DNA of 64,000 nt from an uncultured Pelagibacteraceae bacterium. Its GTDB lineage: Bacteria; Pseudomonadota; Alphaproteobacteria; Pelagibacterales; Pelagibacteraceae. The notes below the pieces were generated by a model that saw only the letters and a program-made list of their open reading frames with translations, was not told where the DNA came from and made no database searches. Positions 51,201-62,039 of the stretch are shown piece after piece. The translations under genes and the position numbers were made by a program. The stretch covers positions 1-64,000 of the forward strand of contig CABZNY010000001.1 in the NCBI GenBank assembly GCA_902527265.1, in the 5' to 3' direction. Position 1 is the first letter of the stretch, and every line of letters starts with the position of its first letter.

Positions 51201-52570
51201 CTATTAATAATTTTTTTAACTAGTGATTTAAGCTCTTGGGAATTTCTAATATTATATCTAGAGTCACCATTGATTTTGCCCTTATACATTGATTGATTAA
51301 TTTTTATATCGAATATTGATATTAATCCGGTAGTTATATTTTTCTCAACTTTAAAATGGATCACATTTATATCTTTAACTTTGTCTGATTTTACTTGAAA
51401 TTTTTTAGCAAACTTTTTTTTATTATTTATTATTAAAGAATTTGTCGAGTGAAATATTATATCACCGCTTTCTTCTTTATATTTTATTTCACTTTCAATT
51501 TGGCCAATTTCATCGATATTGAATAAAACTTCACTTAAATTAATAGTTTTTTGGCTTATATTTAAACTTATATTACCATTTCTTATCAGTTCGTGCTCTA
51601 CATCATTTAAAAGGAATTTGATTTCTCCATTTACATTGCCTAATAAATCAGGTCGCAAGTTTAATATAGAAAACATTAATTCATCTACCAAAAAATTAAT
51701 ATTTTGCCTATTCAAAGTAACATTTGAATTAAGATAAAAAGGTGATAACTCAATTGTTGTATCAATTTTTATATCATTATTATTTGCTGGAGATTTTAAA
51801 GAAATGATATTATTTTTTAACTGGTATTCTATTTCAATATTCTGATTTAAAAAGATAAGTTCGGTTGTACCTTCAAAACTAGAATTATTCTCATAATTTA
51901 ATTCATTTTTAATGGAAATATTCGGTTCTTTAAATTCTATTTCTATTTGTGAATTCATTTTAGAATTATATTTTTTTTTCCATAATGATTTAAAATTCAA
52001 ATCAAACAAATTGCCTTTGATATTTAATTTTTTGAAATTGTCTTGTTGAGAGGTGGTAAAATTAATTTTTTCTATTGGGGATATAATTAAAGTATCATCA
52101 TTATCATCTATTAAAAATACTTTACTTTTTTTAATATAAATTGGTTTACTTTCACTATTATGAAAATAATTCCTTAAAGTGCTATATTCTTTATTTTTTA
52201 TAAAAAAATTTGTATTTTGTATTTCAAATTTTTCGAAATTAATTTTAGATTTTGGATATAAATTATTTGTATTCATAAATACTTTTAGACTCTTAATATC
52301 AAATGAAATATTCTTATTATTGTTTTCACCCATAGATAATGATGAATCGCTAATTAATAAATGAGGCTTTGGGAGTAATTGATACTTTATGTCACCATTT
52401 ATATTTAGCTTAATATCAAAATCAGAATAAAATTTACCTTCAATGATGTTTTCTATGCTTTTATAATTAAATAAAACTGGTATTGATAAATAAATGCCAA
52501 ATAAAAAACACAATGCAATTAATATAAAAATAAATTTAGAAAATATTGTTACTTTCAATTTTTTAATCAT
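51197..52570 (-). CDS. AsmA-like membrane-associated protein
   Basis: N-terminal TM followed by [39 protein letters not shown]. Confidence 0.65.
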   Translation of the reverse strand: MIKKLKVTIFSKFIFILIALCFLFGIYLSIPVLFNYKSIENIIEGKFYSDFDIKLNINGDIKYQLLPKPHLLISDSSLSMGENNNKNISFDIKSLKVFMNTNNLYPKSKINFEKFEIQNTNFFIKNKEYSTLRNYFHNSESKPIYIKKSKVFLIDDNDDTLIISPIEKINFTTSQQDNFKKLNIKGNLFDLNFKSLWKKKYNSKMNSQIEIEFKEPNISIKNELNYENNSSFEGTTELIFLNQNIEIEYQLKNNIISLKSPANNNDIKIDTTIELSPFYLNSNVTLNRQNINFLVDELMFSILNLRPDLLGNVNGEIKFLLNDVEHELIRNGNISLNISQKTINLSEVLFNIDEIGQIESEIKYKEESGDIIFHSTNSLIINNKKKFAKKFQVKSDKVKDINVIHFKVEKNITTGLISIFDIKINQSMYKGKINGDSRYNIRNSQELKSLVKKIINS

Positions 52571-52606
52571 TAATCCAATATCGCTTAAATTAAGAAAAAA
52601 TAAACG

Positions 52607-54634
52607 ATGAATTTAGATTATTTAACAAATCTTAATGAAAGTCAGGAAGAGGCAGTTCTACATTTAGACGGACCCCTTTTGATTGTTGCAGGAGCTGGGT
52701 CTGGAAAAACAAGGGTTCTTACATCTAGAATTGCCCATATTGTTAAACAACATAAGGCATTTCCCAATCAAATCTTGGCAGTAACATTTACAAATAAAGC
52801 TGCAAAAGAAATGCAATTAAGGGTTTCTAAGTTCTTAAGAAAAGAAGCAACTGGGCTTCCTTGGTTAGGTACCTTTCACTCAATTAGTGCAAAAATATTG
52901 AGAAAACATGCAGAAGCAGCTGGATTAAAATCAAATTTTTCAATTATTGATCAAGATGACCAAGTAAGATTAATAAAAAATATCTGTAAATCTGAGAATA
53001 TAGATACAAAAAAAATATCCCCAAGATATATTTTGGCAGTAATTGATAAATGGAAGAATAAAGGCTTTTATCCTAACGAAGTTGTACTCAAACGTAAAGA
53101 CATATTAGAAAAAAGCTTTCTTGAGATATATAAAATATATCAACAAAAACTAATAGATTTAAATGCTGCTGATTTCAGTGACCTAATACTTCACACTGTT
53201 AAAATTTTTGAAAGACATAAAGATATATCAAAAATGTATTCTAAAAAGTTTAAATATATTTTAGTCGATGAATACCAAGATACAAACTTTATTCAAAGTG
53301 AATGGTTAAAATATTTAGCAGAACATAATCAAAATATTTGCTGTGTGGGAGATGATGATCAATCAATATATAGTTGGAGGGGAGCAGAAATTAAAAATTT
53401 TCTTCAATTTGAAAATGTTTATGAAAATACAAAAATAATAAGATTAGAAAAAAATTATAGATCGACTCAAAATATTTTAAATGTAGCATCAAATATTATT
53501 GAAAATAATCAAAATAGAGTTGGAAAAAAACTTTTTACAGATCAAGAAGATGGTGAACTTGTAACTTTAAACTGTTTTAGAAATGTAAAAGACGAAGCAA
53601 CTGAAATTGGTTCTAATATTGAAGATTTTAAAAATAAATTTTCATTAAATGAAGTTGCAATTCTAGTAAGAGCTATTTTTCAAACTAGAGAATTTGAAGA
53701 AAGGTTTTTAAAAATTGGAGTTCCATATAGAATTATTGGTGGTATTAAATTTTATGAAAGAGCTGAAGTAAAGGATTGTGTTGCGTACTTAAAAACAGTT
53801 TTTCAACCTCAGGATGACTTAGCGTTTGAGAGAATTTTAAATGTTCCAAAAAGATCTATTGGGGATACTACTGTAAAAGCTATTAATAATTTTGCGAAAT
53901 CAAATAAATGCTCATTAGAAGTTGCCTCAAGACATTTAATTGAACAAAACAAAATTAAACCCAAAACAAAATTAGGTTTAAATTCCCTGCTAAATCTTTT
54001 AGCTAAATGGAGAAATGATTTAAGGAGTAAAATAAATCATAATAAGCTATTACAAATAATCCTAGATGAGTCTGGATATAGTGAAATGCTTAAAAATAAG
54101 AAAGATTTAGAAAATGAAAATAGATTAGAAAATATAAAAGAATTATTAAATGCAATGAAAGAATTTGATAATTTAGAGAGTTTTTTAGAACATGTCGCTC
54201 TTGCAACCTCCCTAGACCAAGATTGGCAAAGTGAAAAAGTCAATTTGATGACAATACACGCATCTAAGGGGTTAGAATTTGATGTCGTATTCTTACCTGG
54301 TTGGGAGGAGGGTTTATTTCCACATCAAAAAAGTATTGAGGAAAAAGGTGAAAGTGGTTTAGAGGAGGAAAGAAGATTGGCTTATGTTGCGATTACTAGG
54401 GCAAAAAAGCTTGCTAAAATATCATTTTCTATGAATAGATTTTATCAAGGAGACTGGATAGACAGTATGGCGTCAAGGTTTGTAGATGAGCTACCAGATG
54501 AATATATTAAAAAAAATAATAATTTTGTAGATGAAAAAGAAGAAGATTTTGAATTTAATCAAGATATAGATTTCCATAGTGAGAGTGAAATTAGGAGTCC
54601 TGGTTGGATACGATATCAAAAAAAATTAAAATGA
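52607..54634 (+). CDS. uvrD: UvrD/PcrA-type DNA helicase
   Basis: LNESQEEAV, LIVAGAGSGKTRVLTSRIA, VDEYQDTN, GDDDQSIYSWRGAE, MTIHASKGLEFDVVFLPGWEEGLFPH. Confidence 0.96.
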   Translation: MNLDYLTNLNESQEEAVLHLDGPLLIVAGAGSGKTRVLTSRIAHIVKQHKAFPNQILAVTFTNKAAKEMQLRVSKFLRKEATGLPWLGTFHSISAKILRKHAEAAGLKSNFSIIDQDDQVRLIKNICKSENIDTKKISPRYILAVIDKWKNKGFYPNEVVLKRKDILEKSFLEIYKIYQQKLIDLNAADFSDLILHTVKIFERHKDISKMYSKKFKYILVDEYQDTNFIQSEWLKYLAEHNQNICCVGDDDQSIYSWRGAEIKNFLQFENVYENTKIIRLEKNYRSTQNILNVASNIIENNQNRVGKKLFTDQEDGELVTLNCFRNVKDEATEIGSNIEDFKNKFSLNEVAILVRAIFQTREFEERFLKIGVPYRIIGGIKFYERAEVKDCVAYLKTVFQPQDDLAFERILNVPKRSIGDTTVKAINNFAKSNKCSLEVASRHLIEQNKIKPKTKLGLNSLLNLLAKWRNDLRSKINHNKLLQIILDESGYSEMLKNKKDLENENRLENIKELLNAMKEFDNLESFLEHVALATSLDQDWQSEKVNLMTIHASKGLEFDVVFLPGWEEGLFPHQKSIEEKGESGLEEERRLAYVAITRAKKLAKISFSMNRFYQGDWIDSMASRFVDELPDEYIKKNNNFVDEKEEDFEFNQDIDFHSESEIRSPGWIRYQKKLK

Positions 54635-56310
54635 GTACTGAAATAAATAATATTATTTTTTCAAATAATTTAGATGGATATATTTTACCAAAAAATGATA
54701 ATTATTTTACTGAATATTCTAAATTAAATAATCTAAAATCGATTACAAAATTCTCAGGTTCTGCAGGCTTTGCAATTTTTTTGAAAAATAAAAAATATTT
54801 ATTTGTTGATGGTAGATACACTATTCAAGCAGAAAAAGAAGCAGGTAAAAAATTTAAAATTTGTGAAATTCCATATGTATGGCCTAAAGATATTTTTAAA
54901 AAGCAAATTAAAATTGGATATGATCCTGATCTTTTTACTTGGTCAACTCTAAACAAATACTTTGGAGAAAATTATAACTTAGTTCCTTTAAATATTAAAT
55001 TTGAAAGTAATAATAAGGCTCAAAGTGATTATCCATTTTTTAGCTTGGATTCTTTTGTAGCGGGTGAAAATGTAAATAGAAAAATTTATCGATTAATTCA
55101 AATTATGAAAAAAAAGAAAATTGATTATTCATTTATTAGTTCAGGTGAAAATATTTGTTGGCTTTTAAACATCAGAGGTAGAGATCTTCCAAATTCTCCT
55201 GTTGCTAATTGTAAAATGATCATAACAAAAGATAGAAAAATCTATTTTTTTTCAAATAAAAACAAAATTAAAAAAATAAAATTAAGTCTCCAAAAATTAA
55301 AAATATTTTTTTTTGAAGAAAATAAAATTTTAAATTGTTTAGTCAGATTAAAAAAGGGAAATTTTTGCATTGACGGAAAAACTTGTTCAATTTTTGAAGA
55401 AAGCTTAATAAAATATAAATTTAAGGTAATCAACCGAGAAGACCCTATTTATAATTTAAAATCTTTAAAAAATAAAATTGAGATTAATAATATGGTTAAT
55501 GCACACATTGAAGATGGCGTTGCTTTAACAAAATTCTTATATTGGATTAAAAATATTAAATTAAATAACCTGACAGAAAAAAAAATAGAAAGAAAATTAG
55601 AGAGTTTTAGAAAAAGTAGAAAAAACTATTTGTACCCAAGTTTTGATACAATTGCAGGATCTGGACCAAATGGAGCAATTATACATTATAGATCTGATAA
55701 ATTTTCAAACAGAAAGTTAAGGAAGGATGATTTACTATTACTTGATTCTGGTGGTCAATATAAGTGGGGAACTACAGATGTAACAAGGACAGTATGTTTT
55801 TCTAATGTCTCAAATACAGTGAAGAATATTTTCACTAGAGTTTTAAAGGGACACATTGGTGTAGCCCTGTCTAATATAAAAAAAGAGAGAAATGGGCATA
55901 ATATTGATAAAATTGCCAGAAAGAGCCTTAATTCTATTGGTCTTGATTATCGTCATGGAACTGGTCATGGAGTTGGAGCATTTCTTAATGTTCATGAAGG
56001 ACCACAAGGAATATCAAAAAATAATTACGTACAACTAAAAGAAGGAATGGTTTTAAGTAATGAACCTGGTTTTTATAAAAAAAATGAATTTGGAATAAGA
56101 ATTGAAAACTTGGTTTTTATTAAAAGAATTAAATCTAGGCTTTTATTTGAAAATTTAACAATGGCACCAATCGATACTGACCTAATTAATTTTAAAATGC
56201 TTAATAAAAAGGAAAAAGATTATTTATTTAAATATCACTTTGAGGTTTACAATAATATTTCACCATTTTTAAATAAAAATGAGAAAAAATGGTTAGCTAA
56301 GCTAATTTAA
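54631..56310 (+). CDS. pepP: Aminopeptidase P family (M24) metallopeptidase (start moved to MSTEINN, ATGA overlap with uvrD stop)
   Basis: DTIAGSGPNGAIIHY, LLLDSGGQYKWGTTDVTRT, RHGTGHGVGAFLNVHEGPQ, SNEPGFY. Confidence 0.92.
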   Translation: MSTEINNIIFSNNLDGYILPKNDNYFTEYSKLNNLKSITKFSGSAGFAIFLKNKKYLFVDGRYTIQAEKEAGKKFKICEIPYVWPKDIFKKQIKIGYDPDLFTWSTLNKYFGENYNLVPLNIKFESNNKAQSDYPFFSLDSFVAGENVNRKIYRLIQIMKKKKIDYSFISSGENICWLLNIRGRDLPNSPVANCKMIITKDRKIYFFSNKNKIKKIKLSLQKLKIFFFEENKILNCLVRLKKGNFCIDGKTCSIFEESLIKYKFKVINREDPIYNLKSLKNKIEINNMVNAHIEDGVALTKFLYWIKNIKLNNLTEKKIERKLESFRKSRKNYLYPSFDTIAGSGPNGAIIHYRSDKFSNRKLRKDDLLLLDSGGQYKWGTTDVTRTVCFSNVSNTVKNIFTRVLKGHIGVALSNIKKERNGHNIDKIARKSLNSIGLDYRHGTGHGVGAFLNVHEGPQGISKNNYVQLKEGMVLSNEPGFYKKNEFGIRIENLVFIKRIKSRLLFENLTMAPIDTDLINFKMLNKKEKDYLFKYHFEVYNNISPFLNKNEKKWLAKLI

Positions 56311-58311
56311 TAAATTAAGCCACTCTTCTTGAGATAAAATTTTTATTCCTAGTTCTTTAGCTTTTTGAACTTTTCGGTTTGTTGGTTTTTCACCAATTAT
56401 TAAATATTTTAACTTTTTGTTAACTGAACTTACAACAGATCCTGAATTTTCTTCTATCAAAGATTTTGCTTCAGCTCTACTCATATTTGATAATTTTCCT
56501 GTGAACATAAATGTATTGTTTAAAAGTTTGCCATCTTTATTTAATTTAAGATCAGAAATATTTAACATAGAAGATAACTTTTCAATTATTTTATAATTTG
56601 ATTTATTTTCAAAAAATTTTTTTAATGAATTAATTTGAGTTTCTCCAATTCCATCTATATTTAAAAATTCATTAAATTTTTTATTTTTGATTAAGTTTAA
56701 GAAATTAGTTATTGATTTTGTATATTCAGCTAAAAGCTTAGCGTTTTCAATTCCAATATGCCTAATACCTATAGAATAAATAAATCTATCTAAAGAAACT
56801 TTTTTTGATTGATCAATTGAATATTTTAAGTTTGAGACTGAGAGATCACCCCAACCATCAAATTTAGAAATTTTAGCATAATCAAGATTAAAAATATCTT
56901 GTGGATATCTTATTAATTTTAGATTCCAAAAATTTTCCACGACTTTTTTCCCTAAACCGTCAATATTAAGTGCTTCTTTTGATATAAAATGTTTAATTTT
57001 TTCTACAGCTATTTTTTCACATTCAAATCCTCGATCTGGACACCTTCTCACTGCATCATATTTTTTTGTAAATTTATTAAATTCTTTTATGGTATCAAAA
57101 CCACATGGGCATTTTTTTGGAAATACAAATTTTTTTGACTCTTTTTTTCTTTTTTTTAGATCAACTAATACAACATGAGGAATAACGTCACCTGCTCTCT
57201 CTACTTTTACAGTATCACCAAGTCTTATATCTTTTCTAATTATTTCATCTTCATTATGAAGTGTTGCATTAGAAACTACTACACCCCCAATATTTACTGG
57301 TTTGATTCTTGCTACTGGAGTTAATGCACCTGTTCTACCAACCTGAATATTTATGTCTTTTATTATAGAATATGCACTATCTGCTGAAAATTTATGAGCT
57401 ATAGCCCACCTGGGAGAATTTGCTGTAAATCCTAATCTGTTTTGAAGATCAAGATTATTAATTTTATAGACTAAACCATCAACATCATACTTTAAATTAA
57501 ATCTATCATTCTCAAATTGTTTGTGAAAAATTTCTAAATCTTTAATAGTTTTTAAAACCTTATTATGCTCATTTATTTTAAAACCCCATTTTTTCAACGA
57601 TATTAAAAAATCAGACTGTTTCTTTATTTTATTACTTTCAAAGTAACCATAAGTATAAGCAACAAAGTTAAGTGGAATTTTTTTAGTTTCTATTGGATTT
57701 TTTTGTCTCAAGGAACCCGATGCTGCATTTCTAGGATTAGCGAAATCATTTTTTAACTTTTTAAAATCATCCTTTTCTATGAAAACCTCGCCTCTAATAT
57801 CTATATCTTTTGGGAAGTCTTTATTAGTTATTTTATACGGTATATCATTAATTGTTTTTAAATTTTCAGTAATTACTTCACCTGTAGTACCATCTCCCCT
57901 TGAAGTACCCATGACTAATAATCCATTTTTGTAAGTTAATGACGCTGAAATTCCATCTATTTTCGGTTCAACACTGTATTCAATATCAATTCTCTTGTTG
58001 AGATAATTAAATATTTTCTTTTCGAAATTTTCTAAATCCTTTATGCCAAAAGCATTTGATAAAGATAACATTTTTACTCTGTGAGTAGATTTTATGAAAT
58101 TTTTTGAGGGAGCAAATCCTAGAGAATTGGATGGAGAAGAAGAACTCTTTAAAAAAGAAAATTTATTTTCTAAATCAAGTATTTCTTTTTTAATTTCATC
58201 ATATTCTTTATCAGATATTTTTGGCGAACTTTTTTCAAAATATAATTTGTTATGATTTTTTAATTCATTTATTTTTTTCTTATAGTATTTTTTTATTTCT
58301 ACTTCCTTCAT
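56302..58311 (-). CDS. ligA: NAD-dependent DNA ligase
   Basis: YSVEPKIDGISASLTYKNGLLVMGTSRGDGTTGE, HKFSADSAYS, C-terminal BRCT domain. Confidence 0.97.
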   Translation of the reverse strand: MKEVEIKKYYKKKINELKNHNKLYFEKSSPKISDKEYDEIKKEILDLENKFSFLKSSSSPSNSLGFAPSKNFIKSTHRVKMLSLSNAFGIKDLENFEKKIFNYLNKRIDIEYSVEPKIDGISASLTYKNGLLVMGTSRGDGTTGEVITENLKTINDIPYKITNKDFPKDIDIRGEVFIEKDDFKKLKNDFANPRNAASGSLRQKNPIETKKIPLNFVAYTYGYFESNKIKKQSDFLISLKKWGFKINEHNKVLKTIKDLEIFHKQFENDRFNLKYDVDGLVYKINNLDLQNRLGFTANSPRWAIAHKFSADSAYSIIKDINIQVGRTGALTPVARIKPVNIGGVVVSNATLHNEDEIIRKDIRLGDTVKVERAGDVIPHVVLVDLKKRKKESKKFVFPKKCPCGFDTIKEFNKFTKKYDAVRRCPDRGFECEKIAVEKIKHFISKEALNIDGLGKKVVENFWNLKLIRYPQDIFNLDYAKISKFDGWGDLSVSNLKYSIDQSKKVSLDRFIYSIGIRHIGIENAKLLAEYTKSITNFLNLIKNKKFNEFLNIDGIGETQINSLKKFFENKSNYKIIEKLSSMLNISDLKLNKDGKLLNNTFMFTGKLSNMSRAEAKSLIEENSGSVVSSVNKKLKYLIIGEKPTNRKVQKAKELGIKILSQEEWLNLLN

Positions 58312-58319
58312 TTAACTCA

Positions 58320-59162
58320 CTATTGAAATAATTTTTTAAATTTTTTGAGCAATGATTTTTGCTTATTAAGATCTTTTTTAATTTGAGGTTTTTCATAGTT
58401 AGTGTTTAAAATTTTGTATGATCTCTCATACCAATCACTTGACTGATAATTATATCCAAGAATAGCCGTGTATTTTTTTGCTTCATCAGTTAGTCCCAAT
58501 TTATAATTTAATTCTACTAGTCTGTATAATGCTTCTTCAATGAAGATAGTTGTATCGTATTCATCTACAATTTTTTTATATCTGTTCATTGCTGGTATCC
58601 ATTTTTCTCGATCTAAATAATAGTTTGCGAGATATAATTCTTTTGAAGCCAATATTTCCTCAATAAGCTCTAACTTAAAGTTTGCGTCTTCAGCAAAATC
58701 TGTTTCGGGAAACTCATTGATTAATAGAGTAAAATATTGTTTAGCTTTAACAATTTGTCCTAGATCCTTTTTCTCATCTGTAATTTGATTATAATGACAA
58801 ATAGCCAACAAATAGTATGCATAATCAGTATTAGGATGATTTTTATATTTATCCAAAAATCGTTCTAATTCAACTATTGCATATGTAAAATATAATTGAG
58901 AATAGTAAGCGTAAGCAGCCATCAGATTAGATCTTGGCGCCCAAATTGATTGAGGATACAAAAGTTCTACCTCATTAAATTTTTTTGCAGCAAAAAAAAT
59001 ATCACCACGATTAAATTCTTCAAATCCCTCATTATAAGCTTCTATCATCTGCATTTCCAAATTATCTTCTTTTATTAAAGAGACTTTTTCTTGTTTTTCA
59101 GAACAAGAAATTAAACCAAAAATAATTATTAGAATGAATAAAAAATTACAAATTTTCATCAA
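58320..59162 (-). CDS. bamD: Outer membrane assembly lipoprotein BamD
   Basis: LISCSE lipobox; YNEGFEEFNRGDIFFAAKKFNEVELLYPQSIWAPRS. Confidence 0.9.
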   Translation of the reverse strand: MMKICNFLFILIIIFGLISCSEKQEKVSLIKEDNLEMQMIEAYNEGFEEFNRGDIFFAAKKFNEVELLYPQSIWAPRSNLMAAYAYYSQLYFTYAIVELERFLDKYKNHPNTDYAYYLLAICHYNQITDEKKDLGQIVKAKQYFTLLINEFPETDFAEDANFKLELIEEILASKELYLANYYLDREKWIPAMNRYKKIVDEYDTTIFIEEALYRLVELNYKLGLTDEAKKYTAILGYNYQSSDWYERSYKILNTNYEKPQIKKDLNKQKSLLKKFKKLFQ

Positions 59163-59197
59163 TGAATTTTATCAGAAAAAATTTAAAATTCTAATTT

Positions 59198-60121
59198 TTA
59201 AGCTATAGATTTTAAATTATTACGATTATTTATTAGCGTATGAGGTAAATTTTTACCTTTAATTTCAAGTAAGGAATAATTTTTATTATCGCTGAATACT
59301 TTTCTTAACAATTTATTTGTTAGACTGTGGCCACCATGCCTACATTTGACAGAACCGATTAATCTATAACCAACTAGATAAAGATCGCCCATGCAATCTA
59401 AAATTTTGTGATTCACAAACTCATTTTTATTTCTTAATCCTTCTTCATTCAGGATCTTATTTTCTCTTACAACGATTGCATTATCTAAAGATCCTCCTTT
59501 TCCCAAACCTATTTTCTTTAATTTATCAATATCTTCATACAAGCAAAATGTTCTAGAATTAAATACATCTTCTAATTGGTCTTCGAAAACATTTATTTTA
59601 TTTTGTTGTTTCTTAATAAGTTGATTATTATAATTTATCTCAAAATCAATTTCCAAAGACGTATTAGACTTTTCAATAGAAATAAACTTTTCTCCTTCTT
59701 CAATTTCGACACTATTATTTATTTTTATCAATTTAATAGGTACATCACTATTTTTAAATCCAGTTTCTTTTAAAATTTTAACAAAATTCATTGCAGATCC
59801 ATCAAGAATTGGTACTTCTTGTGAGTCAAGTTCAACAACTGCATTATCAATACCCAAACCTAAAAATGCAGCCATAAGGTGTTCGATTGTTGAAACTTTT
59901 ACTCCATATTGATTTGATATTGTTGTACAAAGTGTAGCTTCACAAACATTTTCAAAATTAGGAATTACTATATTATTATCTTTAATATCAACTCTTTTGA
60001 ATATAATCCCAGAGTTAGGGACAGAAGGTAAAATTTGAAGATTTACTTTTTCACCGGTATGAATTCCAATTCCAGATAATGATATTTTTTTTGATATGGT
60101 TGATTGAGATAACAGTGACAT
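59198..60121 (-). CDS. lpxC: UDP-3-O-acyl-N-acetylglucosamine deacetylase
   Basis: LSGIGIHTGEKVNLQI, STIEHLMAAFLGLGIDNAVVELDSQEVPILDGSA, NHKILDCMGDLYL. Confidence 0.97.
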   Translation of the reverse strand: MSLLSQSTISKKISLSGIGIHTGEKVNLQILPSVPNSGIIFKRVDIKDNNIVIPNFENVCEATLCTTISNQYGVKVSTIEHLMAAFLGLGIDNAVVELDSQEVPILDGSAMNFVKILKETGFKNSDVPIKLIKINNSVEIEEGEKFISIEKSNTSLEIDFEINYNNQLIKKQQNKINVFEDQLEDVFNSRTFCLYEDIDKLKKIGLGKGGSLDNAIVVRENKILNEEGLRNKNEFVNHKILDCMGDLYLVGYRLIGSVKCRHGGHSLTNKLLRKVFSDNKNYSLLEIKGKNLPHTLINNRNNLKSIA

Positions 60122-60184
60122 AATTAAGAGTATATAAAAATAAGCGTGGGTTTAATATTCAAGTAATGTTACAAGAAAATACAA

Positions 60185-61351
60185 TTATCGAGAAAAAAGA
60201 TTAAAGAACTTCTCAAAAAAGCCTGTTTTTTTTTGCTTTTTTTCAATGTTTATTAAAGATCTTTCATCACTTTTATGATAATTTATGCCTGCTTCACATA
60301 TCTTAGCGTCGCTTTCATCAAAAAAAATCAATTCCGAAAAATAATTTTTTAAATTAAAATTATCAATAAATGATATCAACTTTGATCCATTACCGATAAA
60401 AATTATTTTAGGTTTTTCAGAAGAAGTAATGTTTTTAAAGTAATTATGTTGTATAATTGAGATATTAATAATTTCGTCAACTCTTGCTTGAATAACTTGT
60501 TTCAATAAATCTATCGAAATATTTTTTTCTGATATTTCACTATATAAATTAATTTCATTTGTAGAGATTTTATTAAAAGATATTTCATTCTCATTTTTAT
60601 CAAATATCGTTTTTAAATTTTCACAATAACTTATGTCTAATTTTAGTACTTTTGAAATATCCTTTGTTATATTATTTCCACCAATGGGTACAGAGTTTAA
60701 AAATTGAAATTTATTATTATTAAAAAATAAAGCACTAGTTCTTTCATATCCAATATCTAAGAATATAATATTTTTTCTAGTATCTATACTTTTTTTATAA
60801 AAAAATGATTTAACATAGCTTGAGCAGTATATACATAAGATATTTAAATTATTTTTTTTAAATTTATTTGATAAATAATTTATCGTAGATTTTTTTAAAC
60901 AAATAAATTTTATTTCTAATATTAAAGATTTTATTTTTATATCATCAAATAAGTTTTCTAATTTTCTATTATCATCAACAATTATATTATTTATATCAAT
61001 ATGAATGACCTGATCTCTAAAATTATTTTCTGAAATAATAAAATTCGCTTCTTCAACTAGACTTCTATAATGTTTTGATATTAAAGTAGGTTGATCAAAA
61101 GATTTTTTAATTGAAAAATCGATGAAATTAAATTCTGAAGAATCATAAAGTATAGTAACATCAGCCAAATGTGTTGATAATTGCTTTTCTGCATCTCTTA
61201 CCAACTTCTTTAAAGCTTTATCTAGATTGTCATTTTCTAAAACCTCATTAATTTTAATATTAGATGAGTAGATTTTTTCCGATGATTGATTAAATACACC
61301 TAATCTAAAGTTTTTAGAACCAAAATCTATTATTGTATCTAATTTACTCAT
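60185..61351 (-). CDS. ftsA: Cell division protein FtsA
   Basis: TIIDFGSKNFRLGVF, IFLDIGYERTSALFF, NSVPIGGNNITKDIS; C-terminal amphipathic GFFEKFFNLFSR. Confidence 0.88.
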   Translation of the reverse strand: MSKLDTIIDFGSKNFRLGVFNQSSEKIYSSNIKINEVLENDNLDKALKKLVRDAEKQLSTHLADVTILYDSSEFNFIDFSIKKSFDQPTLISKHYRSLVEEANFIISENNFRDQVIHIDINNIIVDDNRKLENLFDDIKIKSLILEIKFICLKKSTINYLSNKFKKNNLNILCIYCSSYVKSFFYKKSIDTRKNIIFLDIGYERTSALFFNNNKFQFLNSVPIGGNNITKDISKVLKLDISYCENLKTIFDKNENEISFNKISTNEINLYSEISEKNISIDLLKQVIQARVDEIINISIIQHNYFKNITSSEKPKIIFIGNGSKLISFIDNFNLKNYFSELIFFDESDAKICEAGINYHKSDERSLINIEKKQKKTGFFEKFFNLFSR

Positions 61352-62039
61352 TATTGTTAGTCATTATAATTTGATTACTTACTCTAAGATCAATAATTTT
61401 TGTGTTTGTTAATTTATCATTATCAATTAATTCTTTAAAAATTTTAATTGAGTCTTTTTTGTTTTTTGAAGGTAGCTTAAGGGTCAATCCATTAGAGAAT
61501 ACCAAATCCCATCTTCTATTTTTAAAATAATAATAGTAATCTATCTCATTAATTTCTAACTGTTGACTATTTAAAATATTATATAGATTCAAAAATTCTT
61601 TTACCTCGAACTTTCCAAATACGGTTGCTGTCTTATATTTTTCAAAAAATTGATTAGAATTTATAAATTTGCCATTTTTGCCGATATAAAACTCTTCTCC
61701 ATTTAAAAAAGTTTTTCCAAGGATATTTGTCATTGATAAATTTATATTGATTGAGGAAGGAAAAATTTTCTTTACATATATATCTTCTATAAAATTAAAT
61801 TTTGCCAATTTTTTAAAAACTTTAAACTCATTTATTTTAAAAATATTTGTATTTTTTAACTTGTTTAATTCTTCTTCAATATTTATTCGTTCATTATAGG
61901 ATACTCCATTTATATTAATTGTTTTTAATCTGAACATATCGTTATAATTTTCTATATATTTAAAATTAAATATTGAACTCAGAAAAATTAAAAAAAATAA
62001 ATAAAGATATACTTTATATTTACTTATTGATGGCCGCAT
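61344..62039 (-). CDS. ftsQ: Cell division protein FtsQ
   Basis: Position between ddl and ftsA; single N-terminal TM, POTRA-like segment, KLPSKNKKDSIKIFKELI. Confidence 0.85.
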   Translation of the reverse strand: MRPSISKYKVYLYLFFLIFLSSIFNFKYIENYNDMFRLKTININGVSYNERINIEEELNKLKNTNIFKINEFKVFKKLAKFNFIEDIYVKKIFPSSININLSMTNILGKTFLNGEEFYIGKNGKFINSNQFFEKYKTATVFGKFEVKEFLNLYNILNSQQLEINEIDYYYYFKNRRWDLVFSNGLTLKLPSKNKKDSIKIFKELIDNDKLTNTKIIDLRVSNQIIMTNNNE

